Below, piece by piece: positions 18,295 through 28,564 of a stretch of DNA of 64,000 nucleotides. A model generated the notes under the pieces. It was not told the DNA's origin. It made no database searches and was given only the letters and a program-made list of their open reading frames with translations. Origin of the DNA: an uncultured Sphingobacteriales bacterium (GTDB lineage Bacteria > Bacteroidota > Bacteroidia > Chitinophagales > Chitinophagaceae); the NCBI GenBank assembly GCA_937871285.1, contig CALMQS010000068.1, positions 1 to 64,000 of the forward strand. The letters run 5' to 3'. The position numbers and the translations under genes were made by a program. The number at the start of each line of letters is the position of its first letter. Position 1 is the stretch's first letter.

Positions 18295-19449
18295 ATGAAA
18301 CCAATTATACTTTTTCTATTCATCCTGGCGCCTTTTTTTATTGCGGCCCAAACCAATACGGGCAGCAGGTTTACCTTATCAGGAAAGCTTAAAAAGATGA
18401 AGAATACCGCTGCGTGGGTATACCTGTATTACGTGGCGGATAATAACAGGATTGCCGATAGCGCACAGGTAGAAAAAAACAGGTACCGGTTCACAGGCAA
18501 TATCAGTGAGCCTGTGTTATCACGCTTAAGCGTAAAATACAAACAAGGGATAACCGGTGAAGCGGCAACCGTAAATATAGAAAAGAATCTGGCAACGCTT
18601 TTTTTATCCTCCGGCAGGCTTAAGGTAACAAGCGTAGATTCTTTTTCCAATATCCGGGTAAAAGGATCTGCTGCGCATACAGACTATAAAAAACTGGAGT
18701 TGCTGACCCGGCCGTTTAACGACACGATGCAGGCCTTGTCTGCTGCTTATAACCAATACCGTAATGATGGCAATGCCACCCGGATGAAACAGATTGAAGA
18801 CCAGGCGGCCATCCTCGAAAAGGGTATTAAAAATGATTTTCAGTCATTTATCAGTACACACCCGGCATCGCCGGTATCGCTGCTCCTGTTGCAGCAATAT
18901 GCCGGCAATGATATCAATTTTAGTGAGATTGAACCCTTATTTAACCAACTTTCCGCGGCAGTAAAAGCATATCCTTCCGCAATACAGTTTAAAGAAAGGC
19001 TGGATATGGCCAAAAGAACCAGCATCGGGCAAATGGCAACCGACTTTACACAGAACGACACCCTGGGCAACCCGGTAAGCCTTTCCTCCCTGAGGGGAAA
19101 ATACCTGCTGGTTGATTTCTGGGCAAGCTGGTGCGGTCCCTGCCGGATGGAAAACCCTAACGTGGTAAACGCCTTTAATGCTTATAAGAATAAAGGTTTT
19201 TTTGTATTAGGCGTTTCGCTCGACAAGCCGGGGGCTAAAGCTGCCTGGCTGAAAGCCATTCATGATGATAACCTTACCTGGACGCACGTAAGCGACCTGC
19301 AGTTCTGGAATAATGCCGCGGCCCAATTATATGGCATCCAGTCTATACCTCAAAACCTGCTGCTCGACCCCACAGGTAAGATCATTGGCAAAAATTTAAG
19401 GGGGCAGGACCTGCACAATAAGCTGGAGGAAGTGCTGGGAGGGAAATGA
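18295..19449 (+). CDS. TlpA-family thioredoxin with DUF4369 domain
   Basis: A 384-residue periplasmic protein: signal peptide (MKPIILFLFILAPFFIAAQ), DUF4369 beta domain at ~22-120, a helical linker at ~125-235, and an AhpC/TSA-thioredoxin domain with W279-C280-G-P-C283 in WASWCGPCRMENP. Such proteins reduce disulphides in the periplasm, for example in cytochrome c maturation or cysteine repair. The cis-proline segment SIPQNLLLDPTG follows as expected. The gap to the preceding paralogue (163 bases) contains phrase repeats near 18181 and 18247 (AACTATAAACAGTAAACC type), so the two may be transcribed separately. Confidence 0.86.
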   Translation: MKPIILFLFILAPFFIAAQTNTGSRFTLSGKLKKMKNTAAWVYLYYVADNNRIADSAQVEKNRYRFTGNISEPVLSRLSVKYKQGITGEAATVNIEKNLATLFLSSGRLKVTSVDSFSNIRVKGSAAHTDYKKLELLTRPFNDTMQALSAAYNQYRNDGNATRMKQIEDQAAILEKGIKNDFQSFISTHPASPVSLLLLQQYAGNDINFSEIEPLFNQLSAAVKAYPSAIQFKERLDMAKRTSIGQMATDFTQNDTLGNPVSLSSLRGKYLLVDFWASWCGPCRMENPNVVNAFNAYKNKGFFVLGVSLDKPGAKAAWLKAIHDDNLTWTHVSDLQFWNNAAAQLYGIQSIPQNLLLDPTGKIIGKNLRGQDLHNKLEEVLGGK

Positions 19450-19477
19450 GTTGGGGAATGTGAAAATGAGGAAACTT

Positions 19478-19506
19478 CAAACCTGCCAAGCCGGCCTACA
19501 GGTTTG
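19478..19506. repeat. Hairpin between convergent genes
   Basis: CAAACCTG (19478-19485) pairs perfectly with CAGGTTTG (19499-19506) around a 13-base loop containing CCGGCC. No T-run follows on either strand. It resembles the AACCTGnCAGG repeat family seen at 39115; a terminator function is possible but weakly supported. Confidence 0.4.
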
Positions 19507-19536
19507 GTTCTTGTTATTTGTCTCTTAGCGCACTTT

Positions 19537-20193
19537 TTAGATACTGGTCTTTGGCGCTATATGCTTCTGATAATACTTACAAACCGGCCGCAGTCCGCAT
19601 ATATCGCATTTCGGATTGCGGGCAACACAAATATACCGGCCATGCAGTATTAACCAGTGGTGCGCTTTATGGATCATTTCGGTTGGAATATTTTTGATGA
19701 GCTGCCTTTCTGCAGCCAGGGGTGTTTTTGCATTATGGGTTAACCCGATCCGTGCGGCAACCCTGAAAACATGCGTATCAACAGCCATATTGGGCTGCTG
19801 ATCTATAACAGAAGTAATTACATTGGCCGTTTTTCTTCCAACACCGGGTAATTGTATGAGTTCCTCAACGGTTAATGGCACTTCGCCGGCAAATTTTTCC
19901 ATTAGCATATTGGCCATGCCAATGAGGTGCCTGGTTTTATTGTTGGGATAAGAAATACTTTTAATGTAAGGAAAAAGTTCATCAAAACCTGCTTTTGCAA
20001 GCTGCCCGGGACCGGGGTATTTTTCGAAGAGGGCAGGGGTGGTAAGGTTAACTCTTTTGTCGGTACATTGGGCAGATAAGATTACCGCTACCAAAAGCTG
20101 GTAAGGATTATCATATATCAATTCTGTTTCTGCATTGGGTGCATGCTGGCGGAACCAGTTCAGCGTATAGGCATACCTTTCTTTTTGTGTCAT
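19537..20193 (-). CDS. nth: Endonuclease III (DNA glycosylase/AP lyase)
   Basis: A 218-residue base-excision repair enzyme removing oxidised pyrimidines. The helix-hairpin-helix LPGVGRKTAN contains catalytic K121; D139 in AVDTHVFR is the second catalytic residue, matching K120/D138 of E. coli. The 4Fe-4S cluster ligands C189, C196, C199 and C205 are present with the C-x6-C-x2-C-x5-C spacing. Length and order are standard. It is transcribed convergently with the preceding thioredoxin gene and lies downstream of a small unknown gene on the same strand (50-base gap). Confidence 0.95.
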   Translation of the reverse strand: MTQKERYAYTLNWFRQHAPNAETELIYDNPYQLLVAVILSAQCTDKRVNLTTPALFEKYPGPGQLAKAGFDELFPYIKSISYPNNKTRHLIGMANMLMEKFAGEVPLTVEELIQLPGVGRKTANVITSVIDQQPNMAVDTHVFRVAARIGLTHNAKTPLAAERQLIKNIPTEMIHKAHHWLILHGRYICVARNPKCDICGLRPVCKYYQKHIAPKTSI

Positions 20194-20243
20194 TGGAAAT
20201 TTTCCTGATAACCCAAAAATAAGCTAAGTGGCTGAAAAACAAA

Positions 20244-20477
20244 TTAATGTTGTTCAACTTCTTTACTAATGCCGGCATAGCGGAGCAGTGACTGTATTAC
20301 AGAAGGACGTGGAGACTGGTGGATCGTATTGAGCCCTTCTATAGCCCTTTTAAGCACCTCGAACTTCTCACGTAAGGTCCAGTCTGTCTCCAAAGCAAGC
20401 TGTATAGCAGCAGTTTCTTCGGCTGAGGTTTCTTTGTAAAGGAATCGTATCATGTTTTCAGGTGTATAAATATCCAT
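20244..20477 (-). CDS. Small helical protein of unknown function
   Basis: A 77-residue acidic protein, predicted all-helical (MDIYTPENMIRFLYKETSAE at the start). The beginning looks like the cytoplasmic helical segment of short anti-sigma proteins (motif LYKETSAEE... with a following repeated acidic helix), but it has no membrane segment, so it is not a standard FecR-type factor. Upstream are 177 bases without a gene on this strand; downstream lies nth. I do not recognise a family with certainty. Confidence 0.6.
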   Translation of the reverse strand: MDIYTPENMIRFLYKETSAEETAAIQLALETDWTLREKFEVLKRAIEGLNTIHQSPRPSVIQSLLRYAGISKEVEQH

Positions 20478-20654
20478 GCGCCATTCATTTTTGAATTCAC
20501 AATAATCTCAATTATACGGTTCTTAGGATATTCAGATATCAATACGGATTAATGGTGTTCTCTGGGTGTTTGTCAACGGGTGGGAATAAAGTTGCTTCTT
20601 ATTAAACGGGGCGGGGGAAGAGATATTGTGAAAAAGCACAAAAGTTTAGTAAAA

Positions 20655-20951
20655 TTATTTTTCGTCTATAATAAATACGTCTTCATTATCTCTTTTCATC
20701 AAATATTTTTCTCTTGCCGCTTTTTCTAAAGAGGCGGGGTCATTATCCAGCTCAGAAAGCTCCTTTCGCATGGCTTCAATCTGCTCCGTATAATAAGCCT
20801 TTCCCTTTTCCAACTGTTTCAGTTCGCCTGTTCTTTCCATCTGCACAAACAGGTCATTATGATCGAAGAAAACCAGCCATACCGTAAATACCAGCAGGGT
20901 AAGTCCGTACTTGTTTTTTAACCACGCGGGTATGTGCTTGATGTACTTCAT
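20655..20951 (-). CDS. Septum formation initiator FtsB/DivIC-like
   Basis: A 98-residue bitopic protein: a short basic N-terminus, one membrane helix at about 15-30 (YGLTLLVFTVWLVFFD), then a coiled coil (LKQLEKGKAYYTEQIEAMRKEL) and a C-terminal segment with AAREKYLMKRDNEDVFII. This build is that of FtsB/DivIC, which joins FtsL and FtsQ/DivIB in the divisome, with the coiled coil in the periplasm. The motif EKAAREKYLMKRDNED resembles the ARE-x-LGM-x-KPGE stretch typical of the family. Adjacent upstream to enolase, an arrangement common also outside Bacteroidota (eno-ftsB). Confidence 0.87.
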   Translation of the reverse strand: MKYIKHIPAWLKNKYGLTLLVFTVWLVFFDHNDLFVQMERTGELKQLEKGKAYYTEQIEAMRKELSELDNDPASLEKAAREKYLMKRDNEDVFIIDEK

Positions 20952-21002
20952 GATCTGTAAGCGATATCAGGTGTCAGGTATGAGGTGTCGGGCATACCAA
21001 CC

Positions 21003-22337
<1,335 letters not shown>

Positions 22338-22365
22338 TCAATTTTGGTTGCAAAACAAAGTGCGG

Positions 22366-23283
22366 TTATTGTTCATTTTTGCCTGTTAATTCCTTAAATA
22401 CCGTTTCTAAGCTTTGGCTTTCGCTTTGCATAGCAATGATATCGAGGTCGTGCTGCAGGGCCAATTCCCTTAATTGCCTGCGAAGGAGTTCAGGATTGTT
22501 TGCCGAGAACTGGTATTTTGTATCCGACAGCATTTGCACCTGTGCCGGCTCAAAGGTGGGAATAAATATCCCGGGTGGTACATTATGGGCAAACTCAACC
22601 CGTATGCGCTGCATGTTTCCTTTGCCGGCCTGCAGGCCGGCCACCGTATCGTCTGCCACCAGCTCTCCTTTATTGATAATGATAACCCTGCTGCATACGG
22701 CTTCTACTTCCTGTAATATATGTGAAGAAAAAAGAACGGTTTTATTTTCACCCTGCTGCCTTATTACTTCTCTTATTTCCACAATCTGGTTCGGGTCGAG
22801 GCCGGTGGTAGGCTCATCGAGGATAAGCACTTCAGGATCATAGATCAGGGCAGCGGCTAATCCTACCCTTTGCTTATACCCTTTTGAAAGCTGCCCTACT
22901 TTTTTTTGCTGCTCGGGGCCTAATCCTACCATTTCAATGGCATGATTAATGGCCGCTCTTTTATTAGTAAGCCCGTGCACCCCGGCAATGAATCCGAGGT
23001 ATTCTCTTATATACATATCATAATATAAGGGATTGGATTCGGGCAGGTACCCGATCTTCTTTTTTATTGCTAAAGGATAGCTGGCAACGTTGAGATCGCA
23101 AACTATAGCTTCACCGGAGGTTGGCTTAAGATAGCCGGTCAGCATCTTCATGGTGGTAGATTTACCCGCACCATTGGGTCCTAAAAAACCAACGATCTCT
23201 CCCTTGTTTACAGAAAACGAGATATCGTTCACCGCCTTTTGCTCACCGTAAACTTTATGCAGATTTTTTACCCGGATTGACAT
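22366..23283 (-). CDS. gldA: GldA-like ABC transporter ATPase
   Basis: A 305-residue ABC ATPase: Walker A GPNGAGKST near 35-43, GYLPESNPLYYDMYIREYL after it (glutamate at the Q-loop, common in the NatA/GldA subgroup), signature LSKGYKQR near 135 and Walker B VLILDEPTTGLDPNQ near 155, switch histidine in FSSHILQEVE. A C-terminal ~80-residue regulatory extension is present. Length and motifs match GldA, the ATPase of the GldAFG transporter needed for gliding in some Bacteroidota. No gldF or gldG genes are adjacent, so the assignment to gliding is a family-based inference; it may be another ABC-2 export ATPase. Confidence 0.75.
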   Translation of the reverse strand: MSIRVKNLHKVYGEQKAVNDISFSVNKGEIVGFLGPNGAGKSTTMKMLTGYLKPTSGEAIVCDLNVASYPLAIKKKIGYLPESNPLYYDMYIREYLGFIAGVHGLTNKRAAINHAIEMVGLGPEQQKKVGQLSKGYKQRVGLAAALIYDPEVLILDEPTTGLDPNQIVEIREVIRQQGENKTVLFSSHILQEVEAVCSRVIIINKGELVADDTVAGLQAGKGNMQRIRVEFAHNVPPGIFIPTFEPAQVQMLSDTKYQFSANNPELLRRQLRELALQHDLDIIAMQSESQSLETVFKELTGKNEQ

Positions 23284-23306
23284 GCAACAAAAATAAGCAC
23301 TCCTTT

Positions 23307-23534
23307 TTACATTTGTCTTTTATACTCTTCTTTCCAGGCATACCACCCAAATATGCATAAACCGATAGCAATAGGTATAAATACAATAACAAATACGCCC
23401 CATTGTACTTTAGTATCTGTTACAGGATGCAGTGCAATTTGATGCAGGGCCGTTTTAATAAGATAAAACATAGACAACGGAGCCATCAGCATCCATATAA
23501 GCCCCATCCATTTCCGTAACCGGTTCATCATCAT
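23307..23534 (-). CDS. Small two-helix membrane protein
   Basis: A 75-residue protein with two hydrophobic segments (GLIWMLMAPLSMFYLI near 11-26, and VFVIVFIPIAIGLCIFGWYA near 47-66) and a positively charged tail (KEEYKRQM). It lies 50 bases downstream of the MHS transporter on the same strand and may be co-expressed with it. In Bacteroidota, small proteins of this layout often accompany MFS or acetate-related transporters, but I cannot name a family; function unknown. Confidence 0.7.
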   Translation of the reverse strand: MMMNRLRKWMGLIWMLMAPLSMFYLIKTALHQIALHPVTDTKVQWGVFVIVFIPIAIGLCIFGWYAWKEEYKRQM

Positions 23535-23584
23535 GTTAGTTGCTTAAGCTGTGAAGGTATTTTATATATAATGGTTTTGTTTGT

Positions 23585-25120
23585 TTAGTCACTTACATCA
23601 GGATCCGCTTTATTACTGATATACACCATCCCGATAATAAGGCACACAAAAGAAATGATGATGGGATACATCAATCCTACCAGCTTATCTCCCGTGTTTA
23701 TTGTAGTTAATAATAAAGCAATGAAAGGTGTTAGCCCGCCAAACACGCCATTACCGATATGATAAGGCAGCGACATGGAGGTATAGCGGATACGCGTGGG
23801 AAACATCTCCACTAAAAAGGCGGCTATGGGTCCGTATACCATCGTAACAAAAATGACCTGCACAAATATGAGGAACACAAATTTCCAGTAAACCGTTGTT
23901 GACAGTTTCTTCTCTGTATAAACAGGCGCAGCATCCGCCACGGGTTTTGATGCCCCCACAAAAACCGTATCCCTGCTTTTTTGCGTATAGGCGAAACCAT
24001 CGGCAAAGGTTTTTACCATGCTGGTAGTAGTGATGGTTTGTTCGTTGATCTCATCCGTATGAATAACAGGTTCGCTTACGCTTACAGGCGTTTGCGTTTG
24101 ATACGTGGTAATATCGGAAAGATCAAGGAATTGCTGGTAAATGGGCCTGTAAAAGATAATGGCCAGGAACATACCCGCCATCATGATCCATTTTCTTCCC
24201 ACCTTATCGCTCCATGATCCAAACACCACAAAAAACGGAGTAGCGAAAAGGATAGCCCATATCAGCATCGTTCGTGATTGCTCAAAATCTACTTTACAAA
24301 CGGTTTCAATAAAGCTTTGCGCGTAAAACTGGCCGGTATACCACACCACACCCTGTCCCATGGTGGCGCCAAACAAAGCCAGTAAAACCATTTTAAGATT
24401 GGTTTTGTGTCCAAAACTTTCCTTAAGCGGGTTAACCGACACCTTCCCTTCCGATTTGAGCCGGGAGAACAGGGGCGATTCATTCATCTTTAAACGGATA
24501 TAAATAGAAACCCCCACGAGAACAATGGAAACCAAAAATGGTATACGCCAGCCCCAGTCATTAAATTTTTGAATAGAAACATTGATATCACTGTCTAACC
24601 CGTGCCGCACCAGCAGTATTACACCCAGCGAAACAAAGAGCCCTAATGTAGCCGTGGTTTGTATCCATGATGTATAATAGCCCCGTTTACCGGGCGGCGC
24701 ATGTTCGGCAACGTAAGTAGCCGCGCCGCCATATTCGCCGCCTAAGGCCAGCCCCTGCAGCAGGCGGAGCAACAGCACAATAACCGGAGCTGCAAAGCCA
24801 ATGCTTTCATAAGAGGGTACCAGCCCTATGGCAAAAGTAGAGCCGCCCATAATGATAAGCGTAAGCAGAAAGGTGTATTTGCGCCCAACCAGGTCGCCCA
24901 GCCGCCCAAATACCAAAGCGCCGAAAGGCCGTACAATAAAGCCCGCCGCAAAAGTAGCCAGGGTAGATAGTAACGCGGCCGTTGGATTGGTTTGAGGAAA
25001 AAACTGCGTGGCAATTACCGTAGCCAGGCTGCCAAAAATATAAAAATCGTACCATTCAATGAGCGTTCCAACCGAAGAAGCGCCGATAACTTTCCAGATA
25101 CCTTTGGGGGATGTTGACAT
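23585..25120 (-). CDS. MFS transporter, MHS (metabolite:H+ symporter) type
   Basis: A 511-residue inner-membrane transporter. The N-terminus GTLIEWYDFYIFG and GRLGDLVGRKYT, then LLRLLQGLALGGEYGGAATYV, are typical of the MHS subfamily (ProP, KgtP, ShiA), which imports carboxylates or osmolytes with protons. About 12 helices are expected. A hydrophilic insert of about 75 residues (331-407), rich in Thr and Ser, interrupts the second half after GRKWIMMAGMFLAII; it probably faces the periplasm or the cytoplasm as an extra loop. The gene is divergent from acetyl-CoA synthetase, which suggests acetate or a related monocarboxylate as substrate, but this is contextual. Confidence 0.82.
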   Translation of the reverse strand: MSTSPKGIWKVIGASSVGTLIEWYDFYIFGSLATVIATQFFPQTNPTAALLSTLATFAAGFIVRPFGALVFGRLGDLVGRKYTFLLTLIIMGGSTFAIGLVPSYESIGFAAPVIVLLLRLLQGLALGGEYGGAATYVAEHAPPGKRGYYTSWIQTTATLGLFVSLGVILLVRHGLDSDINVSIQKFNDWGWRIPFLVSIVLVGVSIYIRLKMNESPLFSRLKSEGKVSVNPLKESFGHKTNLKMVLLALFGATMGQGVVWYTGQFYAQSFIETVCKVDFEQSRTMLIWAILFATPFFVVFGSWSDKVGRKWIMMAGMFLAIIFYRPIYQQFLDLSDITTYQTQTPVSVSEPVIHTDEINEQTITTTSMVKTFADGFAYTQKSRDTVFVGASKPVADAAPVYTEKKLSTTVYWKFVFLIFVQVIFVTMVYGPIAAFLVEMFPTRIRYTSMSLPYHIGNGVFGGLTPFIALLLTTINTGDKLVGLMYPIIISFVCLIIGMVYISNKADPDVSD

Positions 25121-25387
25121 TATACGCAGGCAAATTAGGGGATGAATATACTAAACCTGAAGTTGCGGGCAAAAGGAAAATTGAGCATATGCCTTTTAAT
25201 AACCATTGTTAGTTGCAACGGCACTACCGGTAACGGATGCCCTATAATGTGCTGATTGTATGGGGAAACCTGCTGCTATAACTCCGGAGAACGGTAGTGA
25301 AAGAGAAAATTTATTGCAGGTCATGTATATTCAACTGAATGTGGTTAATTTAGCCCTTCCGAATATGAACTAAAATTGCATCGCTAT

Positions 25388-27319
25388 ATGTCTTACCCCT
25401 ATCAGTTAAAAAGCATTGAAGCTTACAGGGCAGCTTACAAAAAAAGTGTTGAAGATCCCGAATCCTTTTGGACGGGAATTGCTGAAAATTTTACATGGAG
25501 AAAAAAGTGGGATAAAGTACTGAACTGGAATTTTAAAGATCCCAAAATAGAATGGTTTGCAGGTGGTAAATTAAATATCACTGAAAATTGTTTAGACCGC
25601 CACCTGGAAACCCTCGGCGACAAGCCCGCCATTATCTGGGAATCTAACGATCCGGAAGAAAGAACCAGGGTGGTTACATATGAAAGGCTCCACAAAAGGG
25701 TATGCCAGTTTGCCCAGGTGCTCAAAAACAATGGCATAAAAAAAGGCGACCGGGTTTGTATTTATATGGGCATGATACCCGAGCTGGCTTACGCGGTATT
25801 GGCCTGCGCAAGGATCGGCGCTATCCATAGCGTGATCTTCGGCGGCTTTTCTGCCCGCAGCATTGCCGACAGGCTGGAGGATACCAGATCGGAATGTATC
25901 GTTACCTGCGATGGCGCTTACCGGGGCGGAAAAGATATACCTTTAAAAAGCGTGATTGATGACGCGCTGGTAGGAAATAACCTCGTAAAAAAAGTAATTG
26001 TATATACCCGTACCAGGATCCCCGTTAGCATGATAAAAGGCCGCGATGTGTGGTGGGAAGATGAAATGCTGAAAGTAACAGATACCCTGCCTGTAGAAAG
26101 TTTTGGCGATGCGGAAGTGATGGATGCCGAAGATCCCCTGTTTATTTTGTATACCTCCGGCAGCACCGGCAAGCCCAAAGGCGTGGTGCATACTACCGCC
26201 GGTTATATGGTATGGACCAACTACACTTTTGTAAATACTTTCCAGTACCAGCCCGGACAGGTGCATTTTTGTACAGCGGATATCGGCTGGATTACCGGGC
26301 ATAGCTATATTCTTTACGGGCCGTTAAGCGCCGGCGCCACCAGTTTGATGTTTGAAGGTATCCCCACCTGGCCCGATGCCGGCAGGTTTTGGGATATTGT
26401 TGATAAATACAAGGTAGATATTTTATATACTGCGCCTACGGCTATCCGCAGTTTAATGGGCTTTGGGCTAGACCCGTTAAAAGACAAAGACCTTTCTTCA
26501 TTAAAAGTACTGGGGTCGGTTGGCGAACCCATTAATGAAGAGGCCTGGAACTGGTATAATGAGCATGTAGGAAAAAAACGCTGCCCTATTGTAGATACCT
26601 GGTGGCAAACCGAAAATGGCGGCATATTAATTTCCAATCTCGCCGGAGTAACGCCCGCCCGGCCTTCCTGGGCTACGCTGCCATTGCCGGGTGTACAGCC
26701 AGTGCTGGTTGATGAGAATGGAAAAGAAGTAACCCAAAAAGATGAAGAAGGTTTTTATAAAGGCAATTTATGCATGAAAGCCCCCTGGCCGGGAATGCTG
26801 AGAACAACCTATGGCGACCATGAACGCTGCCGCACCACCTATTTTGCGGCTTATCCCAACTTATATTTCACCGGTGATGGCGCCTTAAAAGATGAAGAAG
26901 GCAATTATCGTATAACCGGCAGGGTAGATGATGTACTGAATGTTAGCGGCCACCGTATTGGAACCGCTGAAGTGGAAAACGCTATTAATATGCATGCCAG
27001 TGTGGTAGAAAGCGCGGTGGTGGGTTACCCGCATCCCATCAAAGGGCTCGGCATTTACGCCTACGTAATCGTAACCGGTTTTCACGGAGACGAGGAAAGA
27101 ACCCGGCAGGATATCATTCAAACCGTTTCGCGGCTTATTGGCCCTATTGCCAAACCCGATAAAATACAATTTGTAACCGGCCTGCCCAAAACGCGCAGCG
27201 GCAAGATCATGCGGCGTATTTTACGGAAAATAGCAGAAGGTGAGCTGGATAAAGTAGGCGATACTTCCACCCTGCTTGACCCTGCGGTGGTGGATGGTAT
27301 TAAAGCAGGAAAATTATAA
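25388..27319 (+). CDS. acs: Acetyl-CoA synthetase
   Basis: A 643-residue AMP-forming ligase that converts acetate, ATP and CoA into acetyl-CoA. Motifs: YTSGSTGKPKGVVHTT (the A3 P-loop), WWQTENGG (A5), YFTGDGALKDEEGNYRITGR (A7/A8 hinge region) and PKTRSGKIMRRILRK (A10) with the lysine that is acetylated in enzymes regulated by Pat/CobB. The first usable ATG is at 25388; an in-frame TTG 12 bases upstream is less likely. Upstream, the 267-base gap to the divergent transporter has no clear TAnnTTTG box; TAAAATTG at 25371 is close to consensus. Divergent pairing with the transporter suggests acetate uptake and activation. Confidence 0.95.
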   Translation: MSYPYQLKSIEAYRAAYKKSVEDPESFWTGIAENFTWRKKWDKVLNWNFKDPKIEWFAGGKLNITENCLDRHLETLGDKPAIIWESNDPEERTRVVTYERLHKRVCQFAQVLKNNGIKKGDRVCIYMGMIPELAYAVLACARIGAIHSVIFGGFSARSIADRLEDTRSECIVTCDGAYRGGKDIPLKSVIDDALVGNNLVKKVIVYTRTRIPVSMIKGRDVWWEDEMLKVTDTLPVESFGDAEVMDAEDPLFILYTSGSTGKPKGVVHTTAGYMVWTNYTFVNTFQYQPGQVHFCTADIGWITGHSYILYGPLSAGATSLMFEGIPTWPDAGRFWDIVDKYKVDILYTAPTAIRSLMGFGLDPLKDKDLSSLKVLGSVGEPINEEAWNWYNEHVGKKRCPIVDTWWQTENGGILISNLAGVTPARPSWATLPLPGVQPVLVDENGKEVTQKDEEGFYKGNLCMKAPWPGMLRTTYGDHERCRTTYFAAYPNLYFTGDGALKDEEGNYRITGRVDDVLNVSGHRIGTAEVENAINMHASVVESAVVGYPHPIKGLGIYAYVIVTGFHGDEERTRQDIIQTVSRLIGPIAKPDKIQFVTGLPKTRSGKIMRRILRKIAEGELDKVGDTSTLLDPAVVDGIKAGKL

Positions 27320-27341
27320 GCAGCAAATGATGCAGTACCGT

Positions 27342-28418
27342 TTAATGCTTTGAAGGGTCGGGTATCCATGCTTCGTCAATGGGGGCAGGCGTTATTACCC
27401 GCGGTACAAATTTGCGATCTATCAGCTCATCCATCGGGATGTTTTTTGTGAGCAGCTTTAACTTTATTCCCTGGTCCTGTATTTGCTGCAGGTCTTCATC
27501 TGTAGGCGTAAGTTCCAGGTAGCTTACCCGCCTGGGGTCGGAGGTTAATACATAGTTCAATACCTTTTCATCCTGCCTGAAATAGGGAGACGCAAGTTTG
27601 GCGGCTTCTGCCCGGTGTGTTTCGGCCCATGCGCCCGATTCCGCTATACCTCTTACCAGATCTTCTACCACACCCGGGTTTTGCCGTATCAGGTCTTCGT
27701 GCACTACCAGCGCACAGGAAATGAAGTTGGGCCAAATGTCGCGGGCATAGTATAAAACCCTTCCTATTCCATCTAATTCGGCTTTGGCACAAAACGGCTC
27801 GCCTACAATAAAGGCGTCAATGGCACCCGAAGCAAGTGAAGTAGGCATATCGGGCGGCGGCAATATTATAAATTCAATATCGTTGGGCTGCATACCAAAA
27901 TCCTCCATCAGCTTGTGTATTACAAAATGCTGGTTACTGTAGAGGCTTGGTATTGCCATTTTCTTTCCTCTCAAATCTTTCAGGCTTCTTGCTTTGCTGT
28001 TTTTCGCTACAATCAGCTCTGTGCCATCTCTATGTCCGAGGTAGCAAATCTTCACCGGCACACCCTGCTCCCTAAGTTTCATGGCCAGCGGAACGATCAT
28101 AAAAGTAGCCTGTACCTGTTTGGCTTCCAGCGCGCTTACTACTGTGGGAAAATCAGAAAAAACTCTTGAATTAAAATTGGTGTTGGTTTGCGTGGTTTTA
28201 GAAGCAAAATCTGTAACCGGGCAGGTAAGATGACAGGTAACCGGCAGGTAACCCACTGTTAGCTCGCGGGTAGCTTTTTTGTTAATTCCTTCATGTATAA
28301 CATCTCTTGCAGAAGCTGCGCCGTTTTTTTTCCAGGGTTTATAACGCAGCAAGGCCAGGGTTGTTAAAACAACCACTACACCCAGTATCAATTTGCTAAA
28401 AGTAAATTTATTCGCCAT
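27342..28418 (-). CDS. ABC substrate-binding protein, NrtA/SsuA/TauA-like, membrane-anchored
   Basis: A 358-residue binding protein of the NMT1/NrtA/SsuA group that would capture an anion-like ligand (sulfonate, nitrate, taurine or other) in the periplasm. An N-terminal hydrophobic helix (about 9-24) without a lipobox suggests an uncleaved anchor. A motif VTCHLTCPVTDF with C62 and C66 lies right after the first beta strand, where the ligand-binding loop of such proteins begins; C-x3-C here is unusual and may hold a metal or a thiol ligand. The rest (GTELIVAKNSKARSLKDLRG, SLASGAIDAFIVGEPFC) is typical of NMT1-type proteins. It follows the ATPase and permease genes but has its own promoter. Confidence 0.8.
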   Translation of the reverse strand: MANKFTFSKLILGVVVVLTTLALLRYKPWKKNGAASARDVIHEGINKKATRELTVGYLPVTCHLTCPVTDFASKTTQTNTNFNSRVFSDFPTVVSALEAKQVQATFMIVPLAMKLREQGVPVKICYLGHRDGTELIVAKNSKARSLKDLRGKKMAIPSLYSNQHFVIHKLMEDFGMQPNDIEFIILPPPDMPTSLASGAIDAFIVGEPFCAKAELDGIGRVLYYARDIWPNFISCALVVHEDLIRQNPGVVEDLVRGIAESGAWAETHRAEAAKLASPYFRQDEKVLNYVLTSDPRRVSYLELTPTDEDLQQIQDQGIKLKLLTKNIPMDELIDRKFVPRVITPAPIDEAWIPDPSKH

Positions 28419-28435
28419 CCGGTTTTCTGTGAACT

Positions 28436-28465
28436 CAAATTTAGTTTAATTATTTTTGTGGCCAA
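28436..28465 (-). promoter_or_regulatory. Promoter of the substrate-binding protein gene (TTG-N19-TAnnTTTG)
   Basis: On the minus strand TTG (28465-28463), 19 bases, then TAAATTTG (28443-28436), 17 bases before the ATG at 28418. This is the full Bacteroidota -33/-7 pattern and the best-matching promoter in the window. It would allow extra transcription of the binding protein relative to the upstream ATPase and permease. Confidence 0.6.
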
Positions 28466-28564
28466 TGGCAATTTGATGCTCTGTACCGGGATGGGTACCT
28501 TACAGCAGTTTTTATTTTCTATTCAGCAACGCCGTTCACAATGCAAAGCAGGCGTGTTGTATTG

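Noticed and set aside
22624-22645. GGCCTGCAGGCC palindrome in the GldA-like gene
   Set aside because: It is short and encodes ordinary residues at a tolerated place; no extra residues relative to the family could be shown.
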